A DNA stretch of 64,000 nucleotides from Mesorhizobium sp. WSM4313 (GCF_002294725.1 NZ_NSFT01000006.1:186001-250000), one strand, 5' to 3'; counted from the first letter of the stretch, positions 27,030-37,122 are shown. Program-made: numbers and translations. The notes: generated by a model from the letters alone, not told the origin.

Positions 27030-30000
27030 TTAGGGACCGAGCACTCCGGGACCTCCGAAATCACCCGCTGCGCCCGCAAGCCTCTCACCGAGATTCATTA
27101 CGGCTTTGTTCAGCGAAGCTATGAGATCTTCCACACGCAACGGCTTGCTCAGATAATCGTCCATTCCGGCATCCAGATATCTCTCGCGATCGCCCGTCAT
27201 CGCGTTTGCGGTCAAGGCAATGATGAACGGCTGATGCGACTGCTTGGCATTTAAACTGCGGATCAATCTTGTCGCTTCCAGGCCATCCATGTCAGGCATT
27301 TCGATATCCATCAGAATGACATCATGGCTGCCCTGGCTATAGGCAGCGATCGCCGACTGGCCGTCGATTGCCAGTTCCGGCGTGTATCCCAGGCGTTCGA
27401 GCACCTTCGAGCCAAGCTTGCGGTTGGTGGCATTGTCGTCGACCAAAAGAATCTGAAGCGGAAGGGTCTTGGCCATCGAACCGTCAAAGGCGGAAGCCTT
27501 CGTCTGATCGGCTCGGATGGGGCGGGCCGGCGTCCCAACAAAGATCGACAGCAACGTGTTGAGCAATGGTGAAGGCTTGATAGGCTTGGATAGCGCTGCC
27601 GCAAACCGCAGGCTTTCCATTTCCTTCTTCCTGTCCTCCGACATGGGCACCATGGAACTAAGCAGCACCAGCGGAACGCTTTCCATGCCTTCGAGCGCGC
27701 GGATTTTTCTAGCGAGTTCGATCCCATCCATGTCAGGCATGTTCATGTCGAGAACGATGACATCGAAGACTTCCCCTGCTTCAAGCCTTCGCAGTGCGTC
27801 GCGCGGGTGTTCGCTCGCGGACGCGATCATATTCCATGACTGCGCCTGCAGGGCCATGATGCGGCGGTTGGTTGCGTTGTCGTCCACGACCAGCAACCGC
27901 TTGCCTGCCAGTTCGACGGTGGCCGTCGGGGCGTTTGCTAGTTCTTGGCGCGATGCCACAGGCGCGCGAATCGTGAAGAAGAAAGTGGTGCCTTTCCCTT
28001 CCGCGCTGTCGACCCAGATCTCGCCGCCCATCAACTCTACCAGACGCCTGCTGATGGCCAAGCCAAGTCCGGTTCCGCCATAGCGCCTGGTCGTAGAAGC
28101 ATCGACCTGGCTGAAAGATTTGAAGAGCCGGTCCATCCGGTCGCCGGGTATACCGATGCCGGTATCGCGAACCGAAAACTGGAGCGTGCAGATCTTCCCC
28201 TCGCCGTCGTCGTTTGAACCATGGTTTGTGGCTGCGGACGCGACCGTCATCACCGAAAGGACGATCTCTCCCCGCTCAGTGAATTTGACAGCGTTATTAA
28301 GGAGGTTGATCAGCACTTGGCGAAGCCGACTACTGTCGGCAATGACGGTTTCCGGCGTACCGGGCTCGATCAAATAGCTCAGATCGAGCCCTTTTTCGGC
28401 CGTTCTCGGTGCGATCAAATCGATCGCACTTTCCAGGCAGTCGCGCAATTGGAACTGCCGAGGATCGAGATCGATCTTGCCCGCCTCGACCTTGGAGAAA
28501 TCGAGTATGTCATTTATGACGGTGAGCAGAACCTCGGCGCTGTTGTTAATTGTCTCTCCAATTTCCCGCTGCTCATCATCTAATTTTGTCGCTAGGAGCA
28601 GGTTGGCCATGCCGATCACACCGTTCATCGGTGTGCGGATTTCATGGCTCATCGTTGCCAGGAACGTACTCTTAGCCTCGTTGGCCGCTTCGGCAGCCTC
28701 CTTTGCCTGCTGAAGGGCGAGGGAAAGTTGTTTGAGCTCAGTCACGTCCTGCGTGGATGACACAATGCGCGACCAGTCATTTGCCGGATCCTGCGGAAGC
28801 TGAACCGTCTCGACGAGATAGAGATCGCGCCCGCTGAAATCCTTGTCGCAGACCTCGGTCGAGGTGTGCAGGCGGCCGTCGAAATATTGGGCGACGGCAT
28901 CTGGGTAGGTTGCCCAGGAGTGTTCCCCGGTGTCTGCCTCCAGCCGAGCCCGCAACGCATCTTTGCTTTCAGCTCCATAGAGCCGAACCAGCGCATCGTT
29001 GAAATCGATCCAGCGCACGGAGCTGTGGAGAGATGCGGCAATTTGCGGGTTATCGCGGAGATAGCCGCGGACATCACTGATCCCCTGCCGCAACAGGCCA
29101 TCGACGATAACTTTGAGTCCGGACCAATCCTCCTCCCAAAGCGGAATTGGAGCTGACTCGAAAAGTTGGCGAAACCGTGCTTCGCTCTGGCGAACGGCGG
29201 CCTCGGTGTGCTTGAGCTCGCTGAACAGCTGCGCGTTGTGCAAGGCGGCGCCTGCCGTGGCGGCAATGGTAGAGAGCAAACGCAGAGAGTCATCGTTGAA
29301 CATGCCCTCGCGTGTCGTGCTCTGCACGCTGATCACGCCGACATTTCCCTGGCCAGTCCTGATGGGAACACCGAGATAGGAGAGCGCATCCTTGCCCACC
29401 GGCGTTGCACCAATTTCAGCGCCGCGTTCGGCGACGTCCTGATTGATGAGCAAGGGCTCGCCTGTTTCGAGGATTTTGCTCGTCAGGCCTTCGCCAAGCC
29501 GAAGCGTGGTGAAGGCTTCGCCGAACTGGTAAGGGAAATGAATGAGCTTCGTCTTGGGATCGAGCAAGGCCACATAAACAATGTCGGCGCTGAAGATTTC
29601 TTGCATCTGATCGCCAATCATCTGGATCGTGTTGCCAAGCTCAGCTTCACCGACCAGCGCCTGACTGACCCTGCTGATAGCCCCCAGTTCGGCCGCGCGT
29701 TGTTGCGTTTCCTTTAGAAGTCTCTGGGTCTGGTCGAAGAGGCGGGCGTTGGCGATCGCAACTCCCATGTTGGAGGCTATCGTCTGCAGCAGGCGTACAT
29801 GGTTCTCGTCGAATGCGTTCCTTTCGTAGCTTTGCACGCTGACTACGCCGAGCGTCTTATCGCCCGAATTGATTGGGACGCCAATGTATGAAGAGGTCCT
29901 GTCCTCTTCGAACGGGAAATAGGCACCGCGCCTTTTTCCTTCCTCCATGGTGCTGAAAACCAACGGCTTTCCGCTGGAGATGATTTCCGATGTAAGTCCT

Positions 30001-31406
30001 ATTCCGAGCGGGAAGGCCTCGATGGTCTTGTAGCCCCTGTAGTAAGCGTAGGGCACTCTAACCAGCCCCGATTGGCTGTCGTGCAACAGAATTTCGCTGA
30101 CCTCAGTGCCGAAGGCCTCCCTCACCTTGTCCCCCACCAGCCGAATAACAGTGTCGACGTTCAGCGACCTTGTCATCGCTTCGCCGACGCTATTGAGAAT
30201 GGCCATCTCCTTGGCGCGGTCTTGAGCCATCTTCAGCAGCCGCTGCGTCTCGTCGAAGAGGTACGCGTTGGCTATGGCAACGCCCATGCTAGACGAGAGC
30301 CCCTGCAGCAGGCGCACGTGATCTTCGCTGAAGACGTTCTTATGGTAGCTCTGGACGCTGACCACACCGAGCGTTTTGTCCCCGACAATGATCGGAACGC
30401 CAAGATAGGACTCGGTCTTATCCTCCTCCGTCGGCATCAGTGCGCCCAGAGCAATGTGCTCTTCAATATTCCCCAAAAGAAGTGGCTTGCCCGACAGTAT
30501 GACTTTAGAGGTCAAACCTTCGCCCATGACAAACGGTTCAGGCTCCTGGTAGTCGCGGTAATACGCGTAAGGGACAGTAATCAGATCGGACTTCTCATCG
30601 CGCAGCAGGATCTCGGTAACCTCGGTGCCAAACATCTCGCGAACCTTGTCGCCGACGATCCGGGTCACCGTCTTGACATTCAGCGTTTTGGCGGTCGCTT
30701 TGCCGACGCTGTTGAGAATGGCTAGTTCCTTTGCGCGGTCCTCCGACACTTTCAGCAGCCGCTGCGTCTCGTCGAAAAGGCGGGCATTGGCGATCGCTAC
30801 GCCCATGCTTGACGACAAGGCTTGCAGCAGGCGCAAATGATCTTCGCCGAAGGCATTCTTTTCGTAGCTTTGAACGCTGACAACGCCCAGCGTTCTGCCG
30901 CCGGCGATGATTGGTACGCCGATATAGGATTCTGCCCGCTCCGCTTCGGTGAGGGCGATCACATTGAATTCGAGGGACTGTTCAAACGTCCCGAGAACCA
31001 GTGGTTTCCCAGAGAGGATGACCTTGGAGGTCAGCCCCGTGCCCAAAGTGAAAGGCTCGACTTCTTGGTACTCGCGGTAGAATGAGTATGGCACGGTGAT
31101 GAGATCGGAGGCCTCGTCGTGCAACAGAATTTCGGTTATATCAGCCCCGAATATTTCTCGCACCTGATCGCCCACGATGCGGGTCACCGTCTTGACATTC
31201 AGCGTCTTTGCCATCGCTTCACCGACGCTGTTGAGGATGGCCAGTTCCTTGGTGCGTTCCTCGGCCAGTTGAATCAGGCGCTTGTTTTCGGCGGAAAGTC
31301 GATCAAGCTCGATTGCCGCGTCTGCATTGCTATTTTCCAGTTCGGCAATACGGCGATTGGCGGATTCCAAGAGACTGGCGAGGTCGCCTCCCACTGCCCC
31401 CTGCAT
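27030..31406 (-). CDS. Hybrid histidine kinase with four GAF domains and two receivers
   Basis: A 1458-residue cytosolic kinase. It has an N-terminal coiled coil (about 10-53) and GAF domains starting near residues 54, 227, 400 and 573. The first three are close 173-residue repeats beginning LAILNSVG, with [12 protein letters not shown] in two. A PAS-like region with [21 protein letters not shown] follows, then HisKA with [11 protein letters not shown] and an HATPase with [18 protein letters not shown] and GGTGLGLA. Two receivers close the protein ([12 protein letters not shown] and [12 protein letters not shown]), each with a DMNMPDMDG or DIEMPDMDG Asp site. No membrane helix is seen, so the GAF domains probably sense a soluble ligand. 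The ATG at 31406 has GGGAGAAG upstream; the frame is open about 290 bases further but without family features. Confidence 0.92.
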   Translation of the reverse strand: MQGAVGGDLASLLESANRRIAELENSNADAAIELDRLSAENKRLIQLAEERTKELAILNSVGEAMAKTLNVKTVTRIVGDQVREIFGADITEILLHDEASDLITVPYSFYREYQEVEPFTLGTGLTSKVILSGKPLVLGTFEQSLEFNVIALTEAERAESYIGVPIIAGGRTLGVVSVQSYEKNAFGEDHLRLLQALSSSMGVAIANARLFDETQRLLKVSEDRAKELAILNSVGKATAKTLNVKTVTRIVGDKVREMFGTEVTEILLRDEKSDLITVPYAYYRDYQEPEPFVMGEGLTSKVILSGKPLLLGNIEEHIALGALMPTEEDKTESYLGVPIIVGDKTLGVVSVQSYHKNVFSEDHVRLLQGLSSSMGVAIANAYLFDETQRLLKMAQDRAKEMAILNSVGEAMTRSLNVDTVIRLVGDKVREAFGTEVSEILLHDSQSGLVRVPYAYYRGYKTIEAFPLGIGLTSEIISSGKPLVFSTMEEGKRRGAYFPFEEDRTSSYIGVPINSGDKTLGVVSVQSYERNAFDENHVRLLQTIASNMGVAIANARLFDQTQRLLKETQQRAAELGAISRVSQALVGEAELGNTIQMIGDQMQEIFSADIVYVALLDPKTKLIHFPYQFGEAFTTLRLGEGLTSKILETGEPLLINQDVAERGAEIGATPVGKDALSYLGVPIRTGQGNVGVISVQSTTREGMFNDDSLRLLSTIAATAGAALHNAQLFSELKHTEAAVRQSEARFRQLFESAPIPLWEEDWSGLKVIVDGLLRQGISDVRGYLRDNPQIAASLHSSVRWIDFNDALVRLYGAESKDALRARLEADTGEHSWATYPDAVAQYFDGRLHTSTEVCDKDFSGRDLYLVETVQLPQDPANDWSRIVSSTQDVTELKQLSLALQQAKEAAEAANEAKSTFLATMSHEIRTPMNGVIGMANLLLATKLDDEQREIGETINNSAEVLLTVINDILDFSKVEAGKIDLDPRQFQLRDCLESAIDLIAPRTAEKGLDLSYLIEPGTPETVIADSSRLRQVLINLLNNAVKFTERGEIVLSVMTVASAATNHGSNDDGEGKICTLQFSVRDTGIGIPGDRMDRLFKSFSQVDASTTRRYGGTGLGLAISRRLVELMGGEIWVDSAEGKGTTFFFTIRAPVASRQELANAPTATVELAGKRLLVVDDNATNRRIMALQAQSWNMIASASEHPRDALRRLEAGEVFDVIVLDMNMPDMDGIELARKIRALEGMESVPLVLLSSMVPMSEDRKKEMESLRFAAALSKPIKPSPLLNTLLSIFVGTPARPIRADQTKASAFDGSMAKTLPLQILLVDDNATNRKLGSKVLERLGYTPELAIDGQSAIAAYSQGSHDVILMDIEMPDMDGLEATRLIRSLNAKQSHQPFIIALTANAMTGDRERYLDAGMDDYLSKPLRVEDLIASLNKAVMNLGERLAGAAGDFGGPGVLGP
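29691..31247 (-). repeat. Three in-frame 519-bp tandem repeats encoding GAF domains
   Basis: Units at about 31247-30729, 30728-30210 and 30209-29691 each encode 173 residues from (E/M)LAILNSVG to the next copy. They are clearly alike at DNA and protein level, indicating internal duplication. The fourth GAF is more diverged. Confidence 0.75.
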
Positions 31407-31588
31407 GTTGGCTTCTCCCAAAAGGACATTCGCAGCTTCAGCGGGATGCTTCTCACCCCGTATATTAGCAAGTAGTGTTGCACGCCAGACGCGCGATTGA
31501 CAGTACCGGCACACGCCTTGAGGCAATGCAATATCTACTGCGGCGGACGAGATGAAGGGCTTACCATCTTCGCGCCCGGCCGGCCGGA

Positions 31589-31978
31589 TCAATCCCGCGG
31601 CACGCCTGGCGACGCGCTCCCGCTGCCGGCCTCGAAAGGCAGCTGGTTCCTGATCGCGGCGACGGTCAGCTCCGGATGGCTTTCCAGCAGTCGGCCGCAA
31701 ACGCGCTGCGCTTCATCCTTGCGCCCGGCATAGACCAGCGTCGTCACCAGCCAGCGCAGTGCCCAGGTGGCGCCGGGCTGCCGGCTGATCCCACGCTGCG
31801 TCATAAGCAATGCTTCCTCATATCGTTCGGCAATGTAATGGGCGGCACCGATGCCGATCTCGGCCATATGCTCGAATTTCCAGATCGCGGCCTCGGACAC
31901 CAGCGAGGGACGTCGAGCCGCCCAGGCGGAATTCGGGTCAATAGCGCGTGCCCGCGTCAGATGCATCTCGGCAACTTC
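31589..31978 (-). pseudogene. C-terminal TPR fragment of a second cyclase/TPR-type protein
   Basis: The frame is open from just after an in-frame TGA (31979-31981) to 31589. It reads AEMHLTRARAIDPNSAWA, TPR-like helices and a terminal [19 protein letters not shown], the usual end of adenylate-cyclase/TPR proteins. Only about 125 residues remain. It differs from the 23.5 kb fragment, so it comes from a different paralogue. Together the two flank the phosphorelay genes. Confidence 0.6.
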
Positions 31979-32290
31979 TCAAAGGACACCATCGAATCAT
32001 CAAGTCATGCGAACGTGGCGCTCTGCCAATGAAAAAGGCACAGAAGCCGGAGCTGGACAAACACCCCCAGCAGCGCGCCAGTCGAATCGAAGGCGGCAAC
32101 CGGCGCTTTGCGGGCGGGTTGGGGATCAAAGCAGTCGGTTGCCCGAGACGAAGGGGCCATATCTGTTGGGGAATGCCTAGGCCCTGACATGAGAACCAGG
32201 ATCCCGACTTCACGTTCCCCGTCTCACGTAGAAAAAAGGCCGGCCCCTTAGCAGCCCAAACCGACAAACGTCGCGTAACCGGTCGGCGAT
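31979..32290. other. Non-coding stretch
   Basis: About 310 bases with no supported gene. Overlapping short frames on both strands lack family features. Confidence 0.35.
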
Positions 32291-32542
32291 TCAGAAGCCG
32301 GATAAAACGAACCACGGGCTGGAACTATAGCCCAACCGCGGCTCTAGCGCATTTTGGGACCCATCCGATCCTTGCACAACGGTCCCTGTCGACTTGCAAT
32401 CAAGTTTCGGAGTGACCTTACCGTTTGCGCTTGTGGAACACAGGCTCACTCCCTGCTTTACGGCCACCTTCTTTTCTTTCGCAACGGCAGCACCAGTCAT
32501 GGCCAGTACGATGGCTGCGCCAATAGAAATAGCGAACCTCAT
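32291..32542 (-). CDS. Small exported protein of unknown function
   Basis: An 83-residue protein with a clear signal peptide (residues 1-21, ending TGAAVAK) and two Cys in the mature part (GVSLCSTSANG and KLDCKS). The ATG at 32542 has AAGGGG at good spacing. I do not recognise the family. It stands alone on the minus strand. Confidence 0.6.
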   Translation of the reverse strand: MRFAISIGAAIVLAMTGAAVAKEKKVAVKQGVSLCSTSANGKVTPKLDCKSTGTVVQGSDGSQNALEPRLGYSSSPWFVLSGF

Positions 32543-32952
32543 GAACACGCCCCTTCACCCTGCACACCCAAAATGGATGCGCCATGTTGACGTTACGGTA
32601 ACCATACTTCGCCAGCAAACTAACTTGGACCTATGCGTGGCGTTTTGGGACCTCAGTCGCTCAGCTAGTCAGCCAAGCGGAGTAGCCCGACCACATTAGC
32701 AGCCGGGCCAAATTCATCACGCTGCTGGATTTCAGAGCCCTCGCCCGGGCCTCGGTCAAGCCGGGCTAGTCATGTTCAGTCTTGTCTGCCTCGCGCTCCT
32801 CATCGTGCTGCGGGTCGTCATTAATGTCTCCACCATGTTGATTTTCTTTCTTCGCAATTTTCGTGAGGGCTTGCGCAGCCATCATCACAAGCCATGATGC
32901 TCCATGCCACAGGACAATGCTGAGAACGATTCTGACTCGGCCAGGTGAGCCG
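32543..32952. other. Non-coding stretch
   Basis: About 400 bases. The short minus-strand frames here are Asp/Glu/His-rich shadows with no start signal. Nothing else is supported. Confidence 0.35.
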
Positions 32953-33135
32953 ATGCGGCTCGTCGCAGACGTAATCGCTATTCTAATGCTGCTGGCATTG
33001 CCGCCATGGCATATGGCCACTATCAATTACTTCGCGTCCTGGGGCTTTTTCGCCGGCATCTATGGCGGTGCCATGTTCTTGTCGGGCGCCGCGGCCAGCA
33101 CACGCGCCCGCGTGGCGCTGCTGGCCTTCGGTTAA
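32953..33135 (+). CDS. Possible small two-helix membrane protein
   Basis: A 60-residue frame with two hydrophobic segments (VADVIAILMLLALPPW and a later FFAGIYGGAMFLSGAAA). The ATG at 32953 has AGGTGAG five bases upstream; an earlier ATG at 32917 would add 12 residues. No family is recognised. Confidence 0.4.
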   Translation: MRLVADVIAILMLLALPPWHMATINYFASWGFFAGIYGGAMFLSGAAASTRARVALLAFG

Positions 33136-33188
33136 TCAGGTCCTCTGTTCGCATGGCAGATATATTATCCTTAGCTGATATAATGGAA

Positions 33189-33527
33189 TCAAGCCGGCGT
33201 ACTGTTCCTACCCCGTACCCCGCGCCGGTCAGGCCCAGCTCGTGGGCGTTCCCCCCGCTTTCCGAGCTGGGCCGCCCTCTGCTTCTCCAACAGCACATCA
33301 GCATGGCGCGACGCCAAGGCGAGCGGCAGCCCGAGAGTCCATAGAAGCTGGTCGTGCCGCAGTCTCGCCGCGCCGGCATGCAGGGCAAGCACGATATCGG
33401 CGACCGCATAGGCCGCCAGCCCGCCGCCGCCGAACGCAATCCAGGCAAGATCGCGGCGTCGCATCGCGCGCAGCCCGGCGACCAGCTCTCGCCAGAGCAA
33501 TGTCAGGACAAGCCTGTCGTGCCGCAT
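33189..33527 (-). CDS. Hypothetical protein, probably degraded at the C-terminus
   Basis: A 112-residue frame. The N-terminal 70 residues look like a real membrane-associated protein (TLLWRELVAGLRAMRRRD, then a hydrophobic AAYAVADIVLALHA stretch). The last 40 residues are Arg/Gly-rich and resemble out-of-frame sequence. A broken membrane-protein gene is plausible. No function is assigned. Confidence 0.4.
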   Translation of the reverse strand: MRHDRLVLTLLWRELVAGLRAMRRRDLAWIAFGGGGLAAYAVADIVLALHAGAARLRHDQLLWTLGLPLALASRHADVLLEKQRAAQLGKRGERPRAGPDRRGVRGRNSTPA

Positions 33528-33596
33528 TGATCCGTCGTCATCATGGTTCCGATGTCGAGATAGTCACGGCAATCGCACCGGCAGTGGGGCGACCGC

Positions 33597-34001
33597 TCAT
33601 CCGCCGCCGGCGGGCTTCGCGTTGACGTTCTTCATGGCGGCAAGCAGATAATCCTGCACCGTTGCCTGAAGATTGGTCGTGGCGGCGCGCACCGCCGCCA
33701 TCGCCTGCCTTACCGCCGCCTCGTCGAAAGGCTGCGCCTTCTCGGCCGCAGCCAGGTCGGCGCGCGCCGCGCGCAACTGCCGCAGGGCTTCGAATGTGCG
33801 AGCGCGGTTGTCGCGCATCACCGCGCGGAACTCCTTGCGCACCTCTGGCGAGTGGGCCCCCGCGACCTCCGCCAGCAGCCCGCGCGCGACCGCCGCCTGG
33901 CGCAGGCCATGCGCGGCATAGCCGACGAAGAAGAAATTGAGCGCCAGCGAAAGGGCTAGCACAACCAGCACCGCAGCCGAAATCCATGAACGACCGGTCA
34001 T
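33597..34001 (-). CDS. Periplasmic CpxP/heavy-metal-sensor-like protein
   Basis: A 134-residue protein with one N-terminal membrane anchor (about 6-28) and an all-helical periplasmic domain. EFRAVMRDNRARTFEALRQL resembles the Spy/CpxP/CnrX-type sensors. Its ATG overlaps the anti-sigma stop as ATGA. It is third in a sigma, anti-sigma, sensor operon, so it may modulate the anti-sigma factor from the periplasm. The metal specificity is unknown. Confidence 0.75.
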   Translation of the reverse strand: MTGRSWISAAVLVVLALSLALNFFFVGYAAHGLRQAAVARGLLAEVAGAHSPEVRKEFRAVMRDNRARTFEALRQLRAARADLAAAEKAQPFDEAAVRQAMAAVRAATTNLQATVQDYLLAAMKNVNAKPAGGG

Positions 34002-34438
34002 AGCGCGTCCCCCTCGCCCGGATCGGCCGCGATTCCCGGTCCGCCGTCGTCGGGAAGCCTTACGCCGGTGGCGAGCGCCAGAAGCTCGGAATCCTGCGGC
34101 TGGTCCTGAAGGCGCGCCACCTGGTAACCGGCGATTGTCGCGGTGACAAGCAAGGCCGCGGCGCAAACGGCGATGCCGGCCGGCGCGACGAGGAAGCGCG
34201 GCAGCAGCGAAGGACGCGCTGCGCCGCGATCGATCCGCGCCATCACCTTGCGCGCCAAAGCGCGGTCGTCGCCCTCGACCAGCGCGGCCTGCCGCACTAG
34301 CCTGTCGAGCGCCGCGTCGGCGCCGGCATCGCCTTCCAACGCCATGAATGCCAGGGCCGGGCCTTTCAAGGGCGCCGGCCAGGCGTCGATGTCGTCGCCG
34401 AAGCGGCGCCGGTTGTTCTCGAATTCCTCGCGTGTCAT
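33998..34438 (-). CDS. Membrane anti-sigma factor
   Basis: A 146-residue single-pass protein with a cytosolic helical N-terminus (MTREEFENNRRRFGDDIDAW), a membrane helix at about 90-108, and a short periplasmic tail. Its start overlaps the sigma-factor stop as ATGA. Size, topology and position identify it as the cognate anti-sigma factor. Confidence 0.8.
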   Translation of the reverse strand: MTREEFENNRRRFGDDIDAWPAPLKGPALAFMALEGDAGADAALDRLVRQAALVEGDDRALARKVMARIDRGAARPSLLPRFLVAPAGIAVCAAALLVTATIAGYQVARLQDQPQDSELLALATGVRLPDDGGPGIAADPGEGDAL

Positions 34439-35031
34439 GAGGACTTCCTTTCGCGGCCCCCGGCCGCATCTGCCAAATGATCCCTGAGCGCGCGGCGTCC
34501 GCGCACGAGCAACTGCTCGACCGAGCCCGCGCTGGCGCCCATCACCTCGGCTATCGCCGCGATGTCAAGCTCGCCCACCGCCCGCAGAAGCAGCGCCATC
34601 CGCTGGCGCTCCGGCAGGCGCGACAGGCCATCGCGCACGATCGCCAGCTCCTGCCTGGCAGCCGTCGCGGTCTCGGCATTCGCTTCCAGCGCGGCCGGCT
34701 CCTCGCCGATGTCGTCCAGGCCGAAGAAATTGCGCAGCGCGCGGCGCCGGCGCTGGTCGATGCAGCGGTTGGCCGTGATCCGGTAGAGCCATGTCGAGGC
34801 GCGCGCCCTGCCGGGATCGAAGCGCGCGGCCTGTTTCCAGACGGTCACGAACACCTCCTGCACCACGTCCTCGGCATCGGCCGCATGGCCGAGATAACGC
34901 GTGGCGAATGTCCGCAGCCCACGGCCGTGGCGGGCCATGAGCGCGGACAAAGCCGCCTGGCTGCCCGCGGCGATGCGGGCCAGAAGCTCCTCGTCGCCAT
35001 GGGAGGCTTCATCCCGCACGGCGGCGGGCAC
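34435..35031 (-). CDS. ECF sigma-70 factor
   Basis: A 198-residue sigma factor. Region 2 has DAEDVVQEVFVTVWKQA followed by STWLYRITANRCIDQRRR. Region 4 has LSRLPERQRMALLLRAV and a helix-turn-helix with AEVMGASAGSVEQLLVRGR. It heads the operon with anti-sigma and CpxP-like genes. The exported EF-hand and repeat genes just upstream may be among its targets, which is inference. Confidence 0.92.
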   Translation of the reverse strand: MPAAVRDEASHGDEELLARIAAGSQAALSALMARHGRGLRTFATRYLGHAADAEDVVQEVFVTVWKQAARFDPGRARASTWLYRITANRCIDQRRRRALRNFFGLDDIGEEPAALEANAETATAARQELAIVRDGLSRLPERQRMALLLRAVGELDIAAIAEVMGASAGSVEQLLVRGRRALRDHLADAAGGRERKSS

Positions 35032-35122
35032 CGGCCGAGGAGCCTCCGGCGGCGAGGGAGAAATCTGCGACGATCCGGCTCGGGAGAAGAACGAATTCCG
35101 ACGTCAAGTCCACCACCAGATA

Positions 35123-35506
35123 TCAGCGGCGCCAACGGCGGAAGCCGCGAACCGTGTTGCCGTTCGGGCCCGTGAAGCTGCCGACAGAACGGCCGCCAAA
35201 CGGTCCGGCCGCGCTGTAGCGCTGACCTGAAACGGTCTTGCCGTTCGGCCCGGTGGCAGAATAGCTCCTGGAGCAGCGGTCAACAACGCCGACCTTGCAG
35301 GTTGAATTGGACGTGTAGGTGCCGCCGTTCGGTCCGGTGCGCGTTGTCGAGCCGGTGTAGACATTGCCGTCCCGATCGACGCTGCGGCTCAGTTCGCCGC
35401 CATGCGCGGTCTTGCGCGTCCACTCCTCGGCGGAGGCCGGGGAAGCGGCCGACCAGACGACCATCGCGCCAAGGCAAAGCAGCGGAAGTTTGAACCTTGA
35501 AAGCAT
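35123..35506 (-). CDS. Exported protein with TGPNG repeats
   Basis: A 127-residue protein with a signal peptide (residues 1-26, ending ASPASAEE) and a mature region built from imperfect TGPNG(G/K/N)T repeats separated by Ser/Tyr/Arg stretches. One Cys pair (CKVGVVDRC) lies in the middle. It resembles short rhizobial exported repeat proteins of unknown function. A longer frame running on to 35950 is a chance fusion with a shadow of the EF-hand gene. Confidence 0.7.
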   Translation of the reverse strand: MLSRFKLPLLCLGAMVVWSAASPASAEEWTRKTAHGGELSRSVDRDGNVYTGSTTRTGPNGGTYTSNSTCKVGVVDRCSRSYSATGPNGKTVSGQRYSAAGPFGGRSVGSFTGPNGNTVRGFRRWRR

Positions 35507-35534
35507 GTCATTTCCTTTCTGGCAGGCAGATTGG

Positions 35535-35969
35535 TCAGTTGGCGTGAGCAGCCACGATCTTGCGGATCGCCGCGATCTCATCGGCGGAGAGCCTGCCGTC
35601 GCCATTGCGGTCGGCGAGATCGAAGAGCGGCGTGCTGGCCTGGAACTCGCTCTCGGTGACCTTGCTGTCGTCATTCCTGTCCATGCGCCGCCAGCGATTG
35701 CCGAGGCGGGCCTCGGCTGCCAGGGCGCGGTCATCGATGGCCTGGCGGGCGGTCTCGATCTCGTTCTCGTCGATGACGCCGTCGCCATTGCGGTCGAGCC
35801 TTTTGAAGAGACGTTCGCGGGCGGCGAGCATCTCGTCCTTCGAGATCGCGCCGTCGCCATTGGTGTCGAGACGCTGCACGATGCGCTGGCCGGGCATGTG
35901 CTGCGCAGCGGCGGCGCAGAGCGGAGCGAGCCCGAGAAGCAGACCCGCAAGAATTGCTGAGTGTTTCAT
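35535..35969 (-). CDS. Exported EF-hand protein
   Basis: A 144-residue periplasmic protein with a signal peptide (1-21) and about four EF-hand loops: DTNGDGAISKDE, DRNGDGVIDENE, DRNDDSKVTESE and DRNGDGRLSADE. It is a probable Ca2+-binding protein. It is divergent from a second EF-hand gene across a region with a large inverted repeat. Confidence 0.85.
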   Translation of the reverse strand: MKHSAILAGLLLGLAPLCAAAAQHMPGQRIVQRLDTNGDGAISKDEMLAARERLFKRLDRNGDGVIDENEIETARQAIDDRALAAEARLGNRWRRMDRNDDSKVTESEFQASTPLFDLADRNGDGRLSADEIAAIRKIVAAHAN

Positions 35970-36035
35970 GGGTGGTTCCTTTCGATTGTGACGTCGCGAG
36001 GTAACGACTGTCGGTCAATACGCAGCCCGGTCCGT

Positions 36036-36163
36036 GCTCCTACGCCGGCGGCCGGATTTTTTTCGTTGGCCGCCATGGCGTCGGTACCGGGCATCGAGCT
36101 CTCGAAAAAAATTGCGGGCGGCGCGTAGGAGCCGTCGAACTCCCGCGTAGGAGACGCTGCAGG
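36036..36163. promoter_or_regulatory. Inverted repeat between divergent EF-hand genes
   Basis: Two 30-base arms at 36036-36065 and 36113-36142 share GCTCCTACGC at the outer end and ATTTTTTTCG at the inner end, in inverted orientation, with a few mismatches between. A further GCGTAGGAG lies at 36155-36163. This may be a shared operator or promoter block for both genes. Confidence 0.5.
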
Positions 36164-36203
36164 GACGGGCCGCGGCGGGCCGTCGATTACAGTGGAGACT
36201 CAG

Positions 36204-36626
36204 ATGACCAAGATCGTAACCGCCCTTGCGGGGCTGCTTCTGTGCGGCTGCAGCGCATTCGCAGCCGACCAAGGCGCCCGGGAGGCGTTCCGGCGCATCG
36301 ACACCAATGGCGACCGGAAGCTCGAGTTCAGCGAAATCCAGGCAGCGCGGGCGCTGATGTTCGACCGGTTGGATGCCAACCACAATGGCGTGCTCGAGCC
36401 TGGCGAGGTGCAGGCGGTAATGGAAAAGGTCAAGTCGGGGCGCGACGTCCAGGCCGCACGGTTCACCGGCCTGCAGGCCGAAGCAAGCCGCATGGACCGC
36501 AACGGCGACGGCAAGATCTCGCGCGACGAATTCACGGCCGCCATCCCCGACAGACTGCTGCAGGCGGACAGCGATGGCGACGGCGCATTGTCGATCGCCG
36601 AGATGCGAGCGCTGCGGCGCCAGTGA
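36204..36626 (+). CDS. Exported EF-hand protein (second)
   Basis: A 140-residue protein with a short signal (LLLCGCSAFAAD, possibly a lipoprotein with Cys 14 or 16) and four EF-hand loops, including DTNGDRKLEFSE, DANHNGVLEPGE, DRNGDGKISRDE and DSDGDGALSIAE. The ATG at 36204 has GGAG seven bases upstream and is preferred over 36192. It is a paralogue of the divergent EF-hand gene. Confidence 0.85.
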   Translation: MTKIVTALAGLLLCGCSAFAADQGAREAFRRIDTNGDRKLEFSEIQAARALMFDRLDANHNGVLEPGEVQAVMEKVKSGRDVQAARFTGLQAEASRMDRNGDGKISRDEFTAAIPDRLLQADSDGDGALSIAEMRALRRQ

Positions 36627-36657
36627 TCCGTGCCAACCAGATCAGACGAGAAAATCG

Positions 36658-37080
36658 ATGAACAGAACGATCACCGCTTTCCGCGGCGTGATGCTCGCAG
36701 CTGCGACCTTGGCCTCGCCGGCAGAGGCCATGCCGCTTGCGGCGCCGGCAGCGCCGACGTCCGTGACGAGCCAGGCAACGCCGATCTGGTGCCGGCGCGG
36801 CTTCTACGTCGTCGGCGGCGCCTATTACTACAATGGTTACCGGGGTTATTGGCGCATGCTGCCCGGCTATCGCTACTACAAGGGCTACTGGTTCCCGGCC
36901 GCCGCCTTCGCGGCCGGCGTGGCGGCTGCCACGGTCGCGCCACCCCCGCCCCCCGCGGCGCGCCTGGCGGCGCCCCATGTGCGCTGGTGCTTTGATCACT
37001 ACCGGTCCTACCGCGCCTGGGATAACAGCTACCAGCCCTATGACGGCCCCCCGCAGCAATGCCGGTCGCCCTATAATTGA
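36658..37080 (+). CDS. BA14K-like exported protein
   Basis: A 140-residue protein with a signal peptide (1-24), a Tyr/Gly-rich middle (YYYNGYRGYWRMLPGYRYY), a hydrophobic Ala/Val segment and a C-terminus WCFDHYRSYRAWDNSY ending QQCRSPY. That C-terminus follows the CxxRYRSY...C pattern of BA14K-family proteins of rhizobia and Brucella. The role is unknown; these are envelope-associated. Confidence 0.7.
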   Translation: MNRTITAFRGVMLAAATLASPAEAMPLAAPAAPTSVTSQATPIWCRRGFYVVGGAYYYNGYRGYWRMLPGYRYYKGYWFPAAAFAAGVAAATVAPPPPPAARLAAPHVRWCFDHYRSYRAWDNSYQPYDGPPQQCRSPYN

Positions 37081-37122
37081 AACTCGGCACTGCCGTCATC
37101 GACGCCGGAAGGAGGCTCGTCC

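Noticed and set aside
33597..34469. 290-residue minus-strand frame
   Set aside because: The upper part is a shadow of the anti-sigma gene. The real gene starts at 34001.
35123..35950. 275-residue minus-strand frame
   Set aside because: Its N-terminal half is an out-of-frame reading of the EF-hand gene. Only the part from 35506 downwards is a real protein.
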